Below the pieces are notes generated by a model. The model was not told the origin of the DNA, made no database searches, and saw nothing but the letters and a program-made list of their open reading frames with translations. From NCBI GenBank assembly GCA_049514555.1, contig JBEKUY010000007.1:1-64000 (forward strand): a stretch of DNA of 64,000 bases, in the 5' to 3' direction. Origin of the DNA: JBEKUY01 sp049514555 (lineage in GTDB: Bacteria > Acidobacteriota > Terriglobia > Acidiferrales > UBA7541). Positions 38,317 through 47,655 of the stretch are shown piece by piece. The stretch's first letter is position 1. Every line of letters begins with the position of its first letter. Made by a program: the position numbers and the translations under genes.

Positions 38317-40251
38317 ATGCCCAAGGAAATCCCCAAGAAGCGCCTCGGCGAAGTCCTCGTGGAACGCGGGCTGGTTACGCCCGCGCAGCTCGAGCAGGCC
38401 CTCATCCTGCAAAAGAGCTGGGGAACTCGCCTGGGGGACATCGTTTTGGCCAAGGGGTGGGGTCCCCGTGACCAGGTCTATCAAGCCCTCGCCGATCACT
38501 ATCAGAGGGTCTACCTCGACATGGATATGGAGCCTCCCGATCCCGCGCTCTTCTCGCAGGAGGACGCGCGCACCTATGCCGATCTCTTGACTCTTCCCTG
38601 GGGGCGCATTGGAGATCAGACCTGGGTGGTCACGGCCGACCCAACGCCGGCCGTGATTGAATTCGTCAAAGAAAAATTCGGGCCGGACTCCTACCTCGCG
38701 CTTTCTTCACGCTTTGACATCCTCTGGCAGATCCAATCGCTCGCCGGCAAGCAATTCAGCGACATCGCCGTTTATGGGTTGGAACAAACGGATCCTCAGC
38801 ATTCCGCGAGCAGAGTCTTCACGCCTGCCCAGCTCTACACACTTTATGCCGCGGTCACCGTGGCGCTTTTCCTCGCAATCATTTTCACCGTTCCAACCCT
38901 GGTCGCCGTGAACGCATTCCTGACTTTGTTCATCCTTCTCACCTTCGGGTTCAAGTTCCTTCTGGCCTGGGTCGGCAGCGACGCGACCGTGGATTTGAAG
39001 GTGACCGACGCGGAAGTCCGCTCGCTGGATGACGCGACTCTCCCGACCTACACGATCCTTGTGCCCATGTACAAGGAGTCCGCGGTCCTTCCCATTCTCG
39101 CCTCGGCCCTGCGCGCCATGGATTATCCGCTGTCCAAACTCGACATCAAACTCGTTCTCGAGGAGGACGATCGCGAAACGATCGCTGCCGCCGAGGCGCT
39201 CTCGCTCGAGGGGATCTTCGAAATCGTCCGCGTGCCTTTCGCCGCCCTGCGCACGAAGCCGAAGGCCTGCAACTTTGCCCTGCGTTTTGCCCGCGGCGAG
39301 CTGCTCACCATCTACGACGCGGAAGACAAACCCGACCCCGACCAGTTGAAACGCGTCGTCGCCGCTTTCCGCAAATCTTCCCCTCAAGTCGTCTGCATTC
39401 AAGCTCGCCTGAACTACTACAACGCCAATGAAAACTGGCTGACGCGGCTGTTCACCCTCGAATACTCCCTCTGGTTCGACTTCTACCTCCCGGCGCTTGA
39501 AACCCTGAAAATCCCGATCCCGCTCGGCGGTACTTCCAATCATTTCAAGATGCGCGCCCTTCGCGAGGTGCACGCCTGGGATCCCTTCAACGTGACCGAG
39601 GACGCCGACCTGGGCACTCGTCTGACGCAGTTGGGCTACGGCGTCGGCGTAGTGAATTCCACCACCTATGAAGAAGCCAATTCGCAAATCCACAATTGGA
39701 TTCGGCAGCGATCGCGCTGGATCAAGGGTTACATGCAGACCTATCTCGTCCACATGCGCAGGCCCATCATCTTGTATAAGTCTCTCGGCCCCGTAGGGTT
39801 TTTTGGGTTTCAGTTCTTTATCGCCGGGACCTTTATCACCTCTTTGGCCGCGCCGTTTCTGTACGCGATGTATTTGCTGTGGCTCGTCACCCGCACCACA
39901 ACCTTCGATCCCTATTTCCCTGATTTCATTCTTTTCCTGAGCTTGGTCAATCTCCTTCTCGGGAATACGTTCTATGTCTACGTCAGCCTTCTGGGCGTCT
40001 TCAAACGGCGCCTCTACCGGCTGGTTCCATGGGCTCTCACCATTCCTTTGTACTGGGTACTGTCGTCCATCGCCGGCTACAAAGCACTTTGGCAACTCCT
40101 GACGAGACCCTTCTTTTGGGAGAAGACGACGCACGGAATTAGCAGGTTTTCAGCGGGCGAACGCGAAGCGGCTCTGAAGCAATTGCAGGCTTCCCCCAGT
40201 CAAATTCCCGCTGAACTCTGCGGGCAATCCTCCGGAAGCGAGAGGAAGTGA
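38317..40251 (+). CDS. Membrane GT2 glycosyltransferase with N-terminal MshEN domain
   Basis: A 644-residue protein. The first 75 residues are an MshEN (GspE_N) domain with both c-di-GMP-binding motifs: RLGEVLVERGLVTPAQLEQA and RLGDIVLAKGWGPRDQVYQA. Two helices (about 170-225) precede a processive GT2 domain with YDAEDKPDPDQ (about 330), TEDADLGTRL (about 427) and the QxxRW motif in QRSRWIKG (about 463), then four to five C-terminal helices. Known: E. coli NfrB combines the same domains and is switched on by c-di-GMP. It probably synthesises and exports an exopolysaccharide, with the barrel protein upstream. Confidence 0.88.
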   Translation: MPKEIPKKRLGEVLVERGLVTPAQLEQALILQKSWGTRLGDIVLAKGWGPRDQVYQALADHYQRVYLDMDMEPPDPALFSQEDARTYADLLTLPWGRIGDQTWVVTADPTPAVIEFVKEKFGPDSYLALSSRFDILWQIQSLAGKQFSDIAVYGLEQTDPQHSASRVFTPAQLYTLYAAVTVALFLAIIFTVPTLVAVNAFLTLFILLTFGFKFLLAWVGSDATVDLKVTDAEVRSLDDATLPTYTILVPMYKESAVLPILASALRAMDYPLSKLDIKLVLEEDDRETIAAAEALSLEGIFEIVRVPFAALRTKPKACNFALRFARGELLTIYDAEDKPDPDQLKRVVAAFRKSSPQVVCIQARLNYYNANENWLTRLFTLEYSLWFDFYLPALETLKIPIPLGGTSNHFKMRALREVHAWDPFNVTEDADLGTRLTQLGYGVGVVNSTTYEEANSQIHNWIRQRSRWIKGYMQTYLVHMRRPIILYKSLGPVGFFGFQFFIAGTFITSLAAPFLYAMYLLWLVTRTTTFDPYFPDFILFLSLVNLLLGNTFYVYVSLLGVFKRRLYRLVPWALTIPLYWVLSSIAGYKALWQLLTRPFFWEKTTHGISRFSAGEREAALKQLQASPSQIPAELCGQSSGSERK

Positions 40252-40254
40252 GAA

Positions 40255-42030
40255 GTGCCTGCGCTTGACGCCGCTCCACAACGCCATCGTTCGGATCGTT
40301 CCCGCTTTCTGTGGGCTGCGGTATTCGCTTACGCGTTCTTGGCCATTGTCACCATGCAGGTGTTGCGCCATGGCTACGTGAGCGGCCCCACATCGTCCCT
40401 GTGGGGGAGATCGCTCGTCGCCGCTGCAAACGCCCGTGAGCTTCCGCGCCGCATCGCGTCCTCGTATCCCCAGTTACCCATTTCCTTCGAGGCCGTGGCA
40501 GGGCTTTCCACTCACCTTCGCCAGGCTGCCACACCTTACCTGCTCGGTGCTCTACTCGGGTCTTTTCTGTTGGCCTGGGTGTACACCCGGATTCGGCGCC
40601 GCCACGGTTTCTGGTTCGCTGCCCTCTGCATGTTGCTGGTTGGTCTCCATCCATTATTTCTTTGGGCTGCGACTTCCGGCCTTCAGCGAACCATGGTCGT
40701 TGGAGCATCGCTGTTCTTGGTGGCTTCAGTTACGCGCATGGCGCGTTTGCAGGACGTGCGCGCGTTCATGATGCTGTCGATGGCGATTCCCATCGCCGCA
40801 TTCGTGTGGATTGGCGGCCTGTGGTTCCTGATTCTCTTGGCCCTGCTCTTGCCGCTCATCTTGCCGCCGGAAATCCGCAAAGCGAGCCTGCCTGCGGGAT
40901 ACATCGCTTGCTTTCTGATCCCGCTCGCGGCGCTCGTCTGCAGCGGCTACATCTCTTGGATCGTCGGTGCCGGTCTTTCTTCATTCTGGTGGCCACTGAA
41001 AGAACTCGCCAGACCCGGCCTTCCTGTCCACGGAGGCACTCTGCTGCGCCCATTTCTGAATGCGACACTCATGGCCGTCGCCGCCGTTCCCGTCAGCCTC
41101 CCGCCATTCTTCTTCCGCGGCGTCGCCGGTGTGACGCGGCGCGCCTTGCTGGTTTGTCTTCTGATGCCGCCTGTAGTTTCAGCCCTTACAGCATCCCGCG
41201 TTGCCTCCTCCGAACCGCTGGACGCTGCCGTCGCCGAGTGCGGGGTATTGCTGGTCGTGCTTGTGTGGATTGGCTCTCCCTCTCGCTCTCGCAAGAGGTT
41301 CATCATCGCGTTTCTGCTCTTGGGCCTCGTTGGCGGTTACGCGTCCCTCGTCTATTCGCGTTCGGAAGACGCTTCCCGTTGGCTCGGCGCGCTCCGGGGC
41401 TATGTTCAGGCCCGGCCTCATTCGGCCGGCGATGAGCTTGGCCACGGATTGCACGCCCATTACGCTGAAACTGTCATTGATCCCCGCGGCAACCCGGCGA
41501 TCGTCTCCCATCGAGGAGACGCCGAAGACCTCGACCTTCCCGGTTGTCCTAGATTCGCTGAGGATTTGGAGAAGGCCGCTCCTTCTGTGCCTCTCGGTGT
41601 CCTCCCCAACCCGGATGATCCCGTTGCGGAAAGCGATCTTCTTTCCGCCCATTTTCCTGGAGCGTTTGAACGGGGCTTCCGAGGTCATTCGGGCCCGTTC
41701 GGAAACCAGGTGTGGCACCTTTGTAGATGTGACGCATGCGACGGGGAATCACAACTCGCTCGTGAGCAGGACAACGTTCGAAATGTACTTGCGGATGACG
41801 AGGTAGTCAGGCCCTCCCCTTGGATTGCGCTCGGCGGCCTGCTCCTGCTCCTCGCAATTGTGACTCAGTTTCTTTTCCGAAGCCGTCAAACTAGCTGGTT
41901 CAACCTCGCTTGTTCGGTTCTGCTCGCCCCCCACAGAGGCCTCCCGCGCAGATGGTCGAGTGGATTTAACTTTCGAGTGTGCTATGGTCTATTTTCTGCC
42001 GTGCCCGGGTGGCGGAATGGCAGACGCTGA
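40255..42030 (+). CDS. Large multi-pass membrane protein of the polysaccharide cluster
   Basis: A 591-residue protein of unknown family. The first 370 residues contain about nine membrane helices (for example FLWAAVFAYAFLAIVTMQVL and LLGALLGSFLLAWVYTRI). A soluble domain (about 385-520) follows, then one helix (PWIALGGLLLLLAIVTQFLF). The gene begins three bases after the glycosyltransferase, with GAGAGGAAG upstream of GTG. The frame runs 28 bases into the tRNA-Leu gene before stopping, so the natural stop may have been lost or a frameshift may affect the 3' end; from about 41450 a second frame also looks codogenic. Confidence 0.6.
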   Translation: MPALDAAPQRHRSDRSRFLWAAVFAYAFLAIVTMQVLRHGYVSGPTSSLWGRSLVAAANARELPRRIASSYPQLPISFEAVAGLSTHLRQAATPYLLGALLGSFLLAWVYTRIRRRHGFWFAALCMLLVGLHPLFLWAATSGLQRTMVVGASLFLVASVTRMARLQDVRAFMMLSMAIPIAAFVWIGGLWFLILLALLLPLILPPEIRKASLPAGYIACFLIPLAALVCSGYISWIVGAGLSSFWWPLKELARPGLPVHGGTLLRPFLNATLMAVAAVPVSLPPFFFRGVAGVTRRALLVCLLMPPVVSALTASRVASSEPLDAAVAECGVLLVVLVWIGSPSRSRKRFIIAFLLLGLVGGYASLVYSRSEDASRWLGALRGYVQARPHSAGDELGHGLHAHYAETVIDPRGNPAIVSHRGDAEDLDLPGCPRFAEDLEKAAPSVPLGVLPNPDDPVAESDLLSAHFPGAFERGFRGHSGPFGNQVWHLCRCDACDGESQLAREQDNVRNVLADDEVVRPSPWIALGGLLLLLAIVTQFLFRSRQTSWFNLACSVLLAPHRGLPRRWSSGFNFRVCYGLFSAVPGWRNGRR

Positions 42031-42090
42031 GGACTTAAAATCCTCCGGGGATTTTTCCTCATGAGGGTTCGACTCCCTCCCCGGGCACCA
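42003..42090 (+). tRNA. tRNA-Leu (TAA anticodon)
   Basis: An 88-nt class II tRNA. The acceptor strands GCCCGGG (42003-42009) and CCCGGGC pair fully, with discriminator A and an encoded CCA (42088-42090). The D arm has TGGCGGAATGGCAGACGC, the anticodon arm GAGGACTTAAAATCCTC shows TAA, the long variable arm spans CGGGGATTTTTCCTCATG, and the T loop is GGTTCGACTCC. It reads UUA codons. The preceding membrane protein frame overlaps its first 28 bases. Confidence 0.97.
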
Positions 42091-42130
42091 TTCTTCACCC
42101 AGCAACGAACGTGCAGACTAGTGGCAGCGT

Positions 42131-42775
42131 TCACTGGCGCGGCCCGAAGTACCGGTAGTGTCCGATGATCTTCCAATGGAACAGTACATCCTCCATCTTC
42201 GGACCTTCGCCGATGTTATGGACGATCATGGAGCGCCCGCTTTGCAGCGACTTCTGGTCCACGACGATCCCGATGTGGAGCACGCCGCCACCCAGGTTCC
42301 ACGCGACAATGTCGCCGGGCACATAATCCTCAGCGTGTTGGGTAATCGGCAGGATTTCTCCCTGGCGCTCGAAAAACACCATCAGGTTCGGAACTCGCCG
42401 GTGATCGATGTTGGAATCGGGCTTAGTCGACAACCACCGCCGCTGGCGCGGGTAAGCTGCGAAGTTCCGCACCATGTCTTCATGGACCTCCTTCTGCAGA
42501 TCGACCCCTACGGCTCTGTAGGAACGAATGATCTCATCAGTGCAAACGCCGGTGTCCGCGGGAACATCTCCGCCCGGGTATGGAATTTGCACGTACGACG
42601 AGATGTACCGGACCGTGTGATGCGTTCGCTCCATCGCCGCCGCGACGAGCTTGCCCAAGAATTCTTCACGAGCGCTCGAGCCCGCAGGTCTCGTCTGCGC
42701 CAACGCCGGTGTCAACGGCATCGCCAGCAAAACAAACAGCGCCAGCCATCTCTTCACGATTGGGATGCTCGTCAT
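42131..42775 (-). CDS. DUF1287 domain protein, periplasmic
   Basis: A 214-residue exported protein with a signal peptide (ALFVLLAMPLTPALAQ). It shows the family's successive motifs: IPYPGGDVPADTGVCTDEII, RSYRAVGVDLQKEVHEDM and NIDHRRVPNLMVFF, then DIVAWNLGGGVLHIGIVV with an NlpC/P60-like His and Cys pattern. DUF1287 is related to cysteine peptidases of the cell wall, but its substrate is unknown. It is divergent from the MmcQ gene and convergent with tRNA-Leu. Confidence 0.9.
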   Translation of the reverse strand: MTSIPIVKRWLALFVLLAMPLTPALAQTRPAGSSAREEFLGKLVAAAMERTHHTVRYISSYVQIPYPGGDVPADTGVCTDEIIRSYRAVGVDLQKEVHEDMVRNFAAYPRQRRWLSTKPDSNIDHRRVPNLMVFFERQGEILPITQHAEDYVPGDIVAWNLGGGVLHIGIVVDQKSLQSGRSMIVHNIGEGPKMEDVLFHWKIIGHYRYFGPRQ

Positions 42776-42884
42776 GCGCCGAATACTACCAACACTTGCG
42801 CCGGTGGGCTCCGTCCTTTTCGTCCGTCCTCTGCGCGGCGATAACGGTCTCGCCCCGCGAACGTAGCTGTGCTACGCTGCGACT

Positions 42885-43271
42885 ATGGACATCAGTTGGA
42901 TTCGCGAGTTCTGCCTCTCTCTCCCGCACACGATGGAAAAGGTGCAATGGGAAGACGATCTCGTCTTCAAGGTTGGAGGCAAGATGTACGCCGTCATGGC
43001 GCTCGAGCCCGGCGACCACTGGCTGTCATTCAAGTGCGCTACCGAGGAATTTGCCGACCTCGTCGAGTGCCCCGGCGTGATTCCCGCGCCTTACTTGGCC
43101 CGAGCCCATTGGGTTGCACTGGAGACCGAAGACGCTCTGCCGCGCGCCGAGGTCAAGCGCTTGCTTCGCCAAGCGCACGATCTGATCCTTGCGAAGCTGC
43201 CGAAGAAGACGCAGGCGGCCCTGCTTCGCCGCAAACCCCGGAACGCGCCATCGCGCGAAAGAACAGTCTGA
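42885..43271 (+). CDS. MmcQ/YjbR family DNA-binding-like protein
   Basis: A 128-residue protein of the MmcQ/YjbR family (cyaY-like fold). It has the usual LSLPHTMEKVQWEDDLVFKV opening, GGKMYAVMALEPG, LSFKCATEEF and a GVIPAPYLARAHWVAL segment. The family is widespread and its function is not established, though a DNA-binding role has been proposed. The ATG at 42885 matches the family start. It is divergent from the DUF1287 gene and convergent with the acyl-CoA dehydrogenase. Confidence 0.9.
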   Translation: MDISWIREFCLSLPHTMEKVQWEDDLVFKVGGKMYAVMALEPGDHWLSFKCATEEFADLVECPGVIPAPYLARAHWVALETEDALPRAEVKRLLRQAHDLILAKLPKKTQAALLRRKPRNAPSRERTV

Positions 43272-43309
43272 GCTGAGCGGCCGGCATTTCCTGGCGCTGC
43301 GGGGGTTCG

Positions 43310-45124
43310 CTATCTTCCTTCAAAGGGATATTTGTCGGCGGCTTGGACGGCGGCGGCAACGGGCCGTCGCAGCGCGATCGTATCGACTTGCGCGCGCTTG
43401 ATGAAACGCCTGAGCACGGCCATCTGCGTCGTCAGCATGTCGCCCTCGTGAACGGCGGCGAGCGCGCGGCGCGCCTCGTGTTCGACGCGTCCGGCCGCAT
43501 CGGAAATGAACGCACGCGCAGCATCGACCATGGCGCCCGCCGCATTCGCGCCGCTCTTCGCGGCGGCCTTTTGCGCCCTCAGCAGGCACGACTCCATGGC
43601 GTAAATCTCCATGACCATGTTCGCCAGCGCGCCGACCAGCTCCTGTTCCCCCGCCAGCTGATCCCGGTGCTTCTGCACGGCGCCGCCCGCCGCGAGGAGG
43701 AATACCTTCTTCGCGCCGGCCACGATGCGCGCCTCCTCGATCAGAACGCCTTCGGGCGCTTCTTCGTCCACTGCGGGACCGTTTAAGATCTCATCGGCGA
43801 GTTTCACCGTTGCAGGAATGAGAGGCAACGCGCCCGTGAGCGCCCGCTTCATCAGCAGCTGCACGATGAGCAGGCGGTTGATTTCGTTGGTGCCTTCAAA
43901 GATGCGGTTGATGCGGCTGTCCCGATAGATTCGGGACACCGGGTAGTCCTCGTGATAACCGTAGCCGCCGAAAATCTGCACGGCTTCATCCACGCAAAAA
44001 TCGAGCATCTCGCTGCCCCAGACCTTGGCAATCGAGCTCTCGATGGCGTACTCCTCGAGGACCTTCATGGTGTTCCGGGTCCTGTCGGCCGGGGCTGGGC
44101 GCGCCGCTTCCGCTGAAGACATGGCCGCTTCAATCGTGCCCGCCGAGCGATATACCATCGAGTCCACCGCAAAAATCCGAGTGGCCATTTCGGCGAGCTT
44201 CTCTTTGATCAGGCCGAACTCGCCGATCGGCTTCCCGAAGGCTTGGCGCTCTTTGGCGTACTTCGACGCGAGGCCGAGGACATACTTTGCGCCGCCGAGG
44301 CACGACGCGCCCAGCGTGAAGCGTCCCGCGTTCAGGATGTTGAAGGCCACGATGTGCCCGCGGCCGATTTCGTGCAACAGGTTTTCCTTAGGGACCTCGC
44401 AGTTCTCGAAAAAGATGGGCGTGGTCGAGCTGCCGTGAATGCCCATCTTGTGTTCTTCCGCGCCCACGGTGAATCCGGGGACACCGCGCTCGACGATGAA
44501 GGCGGAGAACTTTTCGCCATTTACCTTTGCGAAGACGATGAAGACGTCGGCGAATCCGCCGTTGGTGATCCACATTTTTTGGCCGTTCAGGAGCCAGGAT
44601 TTGCCGTCGGGAGATAGGTCCGCGCGCGTGAGCACATTCAACGCGTCCGAGCCCGCCTGTGGCTCCGAGAGGCAGTACGCGCCGATCCATTCGCCGGTCG
44701 CGAGCTTCGGCAGATACTTTCGCTTCTGCTCTTCGGAGCCGAAATAGACGATGGGCAGCGTGCCGAGACCGGCCTGCGCGCCATGGGTCACGGCAAACCC
44801 GGCGTAGAGGGAAAGTTTTTCGGTGAGCACCGTCGTAGAAACCTTGTCGAGTCCCGCGCCGCCGTACTCTTCCGGCACACCGGCGCCGAGCAGCCCGAGT
44901 TTTCCGGCCTTCTTGACCAGCTCGACCATGAGGCCGGGCTTCTTTTCTTCGAGTTCCTTGGCGCGCGGCAGGACTTCTTTCATTACGAATTCTTCGGCAG
45001 TTTGACCGATCAGCTTCTGTTCCACATTCAGATCCGCCGGAGTGAAGACGTCCTCGAGACGCGGGGACTCGAGCAAGAAACCGCCGCCTCGCGCCGGTGC
45101 CTTCGGAACCGCTGTGGTCGCCAT
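43310..45124 (-). CDS. Acyl-CoA dehydrogenase, long form
   Basis: A 604-residue flavoprotein that introduces a trans-2,3 double bond into acyl-CoA in beta-oxidation. The domains are in order: N-terminal helices (EYGGAGLDKVSTTVL), beta domain (AYCLSEPQAGSDA, KMWITNGGFAD), C-terminal helices with RQAFGKPIGEFG, and QIFGGYGYHEDYPVSRIYRD followed by EGTNEINRLLI. The last 180 residues are an extra helical domain like that of VLCAD/ACAD9. The start at 45124 has GGGAGG upstream; in-frame sequence beyond it is derived from a repeat. Confidence 0.93.
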   Translation of the reverse strand: MATTAVPKAPARGGGFLLESPRLEDVFTPADLNVEQKLIGQTAEEFVMKEVLPRAKELEEKKPGLMVELVKKAGKLGLLGAGVPEEYGGAGLDKVSTTVLTEKLSLYAGFAVTHGAQAGLGTLPIVYFGSEEQKRKYLPKLATGEWIGAYCLSEPQAGSDALNVLTRADLSPDGKSWLLNGQKMWITNGGFADVFIVFAKVNGEKFSAFIVERGVPGFTVGAEEHKMGIHGSSTTPIFFENCEVPKENLLHEIGRGHIVAFNILNAGRFTLGASCLGGAKYVLGLASKYAKERQAFGKPIGEFGLIKEKLAEMATRIFAVDSMVYRSAGTIEAAMSSAEAARPAPADRTRNTMKVLEEYAIESSIAKVWGSEMLDFCVDEAVQIFGGYGYHEDYPVSRIYRDSRINRIFEGTNEINRLLIVQLLMKRALTGALPLIPATVKLADEILNGPAVDEEAPEGVLIEEARIVAGAKKVFLLAAGGAVQKHRDQLAGEQELVGALANMVMEIYAMESCLLRAQKAAAKSGANAAGAMVDAARAFISDAAGRVEHEARRALAAVHEGDMLTTQMAVLRRFIKRAQVDTIALRRPVAAAVQAADKYPFEGR

Positions 45125-45658
45125 CGCGCCTCCCAAGAGGGGACTTCTTAGCCCACGCAATGCCTGCCGGGAATATACACCAAGGTATTGCCTCCCGCCC
45201 CAAGCAGGAAGACATGGCGACACGGTTTGCCAACGTGCCCCGTTTGGGGGCTGGAGGCTGCGGGGCCTGTGGGAAACAGGGGTACCCCCCACCCTTCTTC
45301 TGCAAGTGTTGATTCTAAGGGGTTTTAAGTCCAATGTTTCAGAACTGCGGATGATAAAGGACTTACAGGCGTGTTTTTCGGATCTGCGGATTCTAAAGAG
45401 GTTAGCGAGCGTGAGGCGACTTTTCACGGCCTATTCTAGCACGTCTATTACCAGAATGCAACAGAAACGTTGAGTTATTTAGTGGTTCTTCGGGATGGGC
45501 GAGGGATTCCAATGGCAGATTTCTCACTCCGGCGTACGTCCGTGATGAAGTTGACTCCAAACCCGTACTCTTGAACACCCACAAGGGTTGATTGGCCAAG
45601 AGCGGAGGCACCCTCGGAACAAAACCCGGTCCTCAAACCAAAGGTTGGCCCACCCGCC
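45125..45658. other. Intergenic stretch with degenerate tandem repeats
   Basis: No gene is supported in these 534 bases. A 39-bp periodic repeat at 45307-45423 is its main feature. Frames open across it on both strands are by-products of the repeat period, a multiple of three. Confidence 0.5.
45307..45423. repeat. Three degenerate 39-bp tandem repeats
   Basis: Units begin at 45307 (TGTTGATTCTAAGG), 45346 (TGCGGATGATAAAGG) and 45385 (TGCGGATTCTAAAGAGG), exactly 39 bases apart. Units 1 and 2 agree at roughly 60 percent of positions. The period is constant although the sequence has decayed. Confidence 0.6.
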
Positions 45659-46510
45659 CTACCGTACGCCTCGGTCACCCAGCTGCGGGTGCGCCACCTT
45701 GCCAAGGTTGGGTCCTGCAACGAAGAGAACGATGAGAGCCGCAGCCCAGACCAAGGCCACGTTTGCCCAGATGCTTCGCATGCCATACGCGCTCGCCATC
45801 GGTTCCACCACAAACGTGGCCACAGAATTCACCGTGCTGTGAAAAAGAATGACAGGGATAAGTGACCCATTTGAGAGGTTATACAGCCACGTGAGAATCA
45901 CTGTTATTCCGCAAGTGAGCAAACAGAACCCAGCGAAGGTGACAGAACCGAAAGAAATCCGAACTGGAAGGTGCCACATCCCCCAAATGATGCCTAACAG
46001 TAGGCTCGCTCGAAGGCCAGTGGAGTTGGATTGCAGCCTTGGAAGTAGATAACCTCGCCAGCCAATCTCTTCGAACAGCGCTCCGAAAAGTAGGTTCACA
46101 GCAAAGTCCAGAAGGGCGAGCGAAAGGTGGGACACATGAATGGGAATGTTCCTGGCCAACAAGGATTCGATCGTGAACGCAAAGCCAATCAACAAGGGAA
46201 TGAAAAAGGCATACAAGTACACACGGACGTGGACACGCCACTGAAAGCCGCGCCGAATGAATCGTCCAACACCCTGAACGCCTTTCGAGATGAATACCAA
46301 CGACAGGGCAACGATCCCCGGAGCCAAGAAGCCCAGCCAGTAGAGTATCTGTAGAATTGACGTATGTGCACGAAAGGCAAAGACCCTGAGATAGAGAGTC
46401 TCCTTGGCGAAAGCCAGCGTCGAAAGTTCCCACACCAGCCAAGAACAAACGAAGGTGAGAATTACAAACGGCGTCACAGGGTCGTTCCTGGAATCGTTTT
46501 TCAACGTCAA
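45659..46510 (-). CDS. CPBP-family intramembrane metalloprotease
   Basis: A 283-residue protein with about eight membrane helices and the three conserved CPBP (Abi/CAAX-like) motifs: EEIGWRG (about residue 146), the His in GIIWGMWHLP (about 179) and the His in LFHSTVNS (about 226). These build the zinc site of an intramembrane glutamic-type peptidase related to Rce1. Bacterial members act in bacteriocin immunity or protein maturation. No RiPP or bacteriocin gene lies beside it, so the substrate is unknown. Confidence 0.9.
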   Translation of the reverse strand: MTLKNDSRNDPVTPFVILTFVCSWLVWELSTLAFAKETLYLRVFAFRAHTSILQILYWLGFLAPGIVALSLVFISKGVQGVGRFIRRGFQWRVHVRVYLYAFFIPLLIGFAFTIESLLARNIPIHVSHLSLALLDFAVNLLFGALFEEIGWRGYLLPRLQSNSTGLRASLLLGIIWGMWHLPVRISFGSVTFAGFCLLTCGITVILTWLYNLSNGSLIPVILFHSTVNSVATFVVEPMASAYGMRSIWANVALVWAAALIVLFVAGPNLGKVAHPQLGDRGVR

Positions 46511-46741
46511 TACCTACGCTCGCGGCGGGTGGCCCACGCTTACCCCGGCATTTCCGGCTTGCGCCTCATCCCTTGCGCCCGCGAAGGGGAATGATAGCAC
46601 TGCCACATTTCACCACGGAGTACAGGCTGCCAGGGCGTGAGGGGCACCCACAAACCTCCGAGCGCCTCGAAGGGTGTGCCACCCGCCGCTCGAATTAGGC
46701 GGGGTATAATCGAGCGCGCACGACCCAAAGGACAGTTCAAG

Positions 46742-47590
46742 ATGAAGAGCCAGGTTGAGTTGGTTACGGCGTACTGGACGATCGCGGGGGCTTTTCCAGG
46801 CGACGAGCAGGAGTACAGTCCGTTTGACTTCAAAGACAGGGTGGAAGCAGCGGCGAGAGCCGGATTCAAAGGTTTGGGAATATGGCATGCCGATCTGGAC
46901 CACATCCTCGAGCGCAGGACTCTGAAGGAAATGAAGCAGATCCTCGACGACAGCGGCATGGAATACGTCGAGGTCGAGTTTCTGACGGACTGGTTCCTGG
47001 ACGGTAAAAGGAAAAGGCAATCGGACATCCGGAAGAGGAAGCTGCTGGCGGCGGCCGAAGCGCTGCAAGCGAAGCAGGTGAAAGTCGGCGACTTTTTCCA
47101 CGAAAAGTGCCCGATGCCCCGGCTGATTGATTCGTTTGCCAAGCTGTGCGCAGACGCGGCGGAGCACGGAACGAGGGTCGCCTTCGAACCGATGGGCGCC
47201 GCCATGATCCACACCCTCGAGGAATCGCTTGAGATGGTCGAGGGCGCGGGAGCGAAAAACGGCGGAATCGTACTCGACCTCTGGCATGTGGTGAACTTGG
47301 GGATTTCTTACGACGCGGTGAGCCGCGTTCCGTTGCGGTATCTGTTCGGCGTCGAGGTCAACGACGCAGTCAAGGCGAAAATTGGGACCCTGCCGCCGGA
47401 GGTGATCGAACCGAGAACCTTCTGCGGGGAAGGGGATTTCGACATCAGAGGCTTTATCGGCTCGGTGAAGAAGACCGGGTATGCGGGTCCATGGGGCATC
47501 GAGGTCTTTGCCAAGGAGCTGCTACAGAAACCGCTGGAAGAACTGACAACGCGGGCGTTCAAAACCACCATCGCGCAATTCGTCAGTTAG
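46742..47590 (+). CDS. Sugar phosphate isomerase/epimerase-like TIM-barrel protein
   Basis: A 282-residue xylose-isomerase-like TIM barrel (AP endonuclease 2 superfamily). Characteristic strands include AGFKGLGIWHADL, EYVEVEFLTDWF, VAFEPMGAAM, GIVLDLWHV and WGIEVFAKELL, providing Glu, Asp and His metal ligands. It probably isomerises or epimerises a sugar; the substrate is unknown. The ATG at 46742 aligns with the family and has AAGGA upstream. A TATAAT at 46705-46710 is a plausible -10 box. Confidence 0.85.
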   Translation: MKSQVELVTAYWTIAGAFPGDEQEYSPFDFKDRVEAAARAGFKGLGIWHADLDHILERRTLKEMKQILDDSGMEYVEVEFLTDWFLDGKRKRQSDIRKRKLLAAAEALQAKQVKVGDFFHEKCPMPRLIDSFAKLCADAAEHGTRVAFEPMGAAMIHTLEESLEMVEGAGAKNGGIVLDLWHVVNLGISYDAVSRVPLRYLFGVEVNDAVKAKIGTLPPEVIEPRTFCGEGDFDIRGFIGSVKKTGYAGPWGIEVFAKELLQKPLEELTTRAFKTTIAQFVS

Positions 47591-47655
47591 GCGGACGAGA
47601 ACCCATCGAATCGTTCGGCAAACACAAATCGCACGGCTCCGGCAATCCGCTGTAC

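Noticed and set aside
38707..40134. 475-codon minus-strand frame antisense to the glycosyltransferase
   Set aside because: Low-complexity Glu/Arg/Gln composition and complete overlap with a gene that has all GT2 motifs.
41179..41718. 179-codon minus-strand frame within the large membrane protein gene
   Set aside because: No start signal or family; probably compositional, although the 3' part of the plus-strand gene is itself uncertain.
45125..45427. 101-codon N-terminal extension of the acyl-CoA dehydrogenase
   Set aside because: It translates the 39-bp repeats; the start at 45124 has a good ribosome site.
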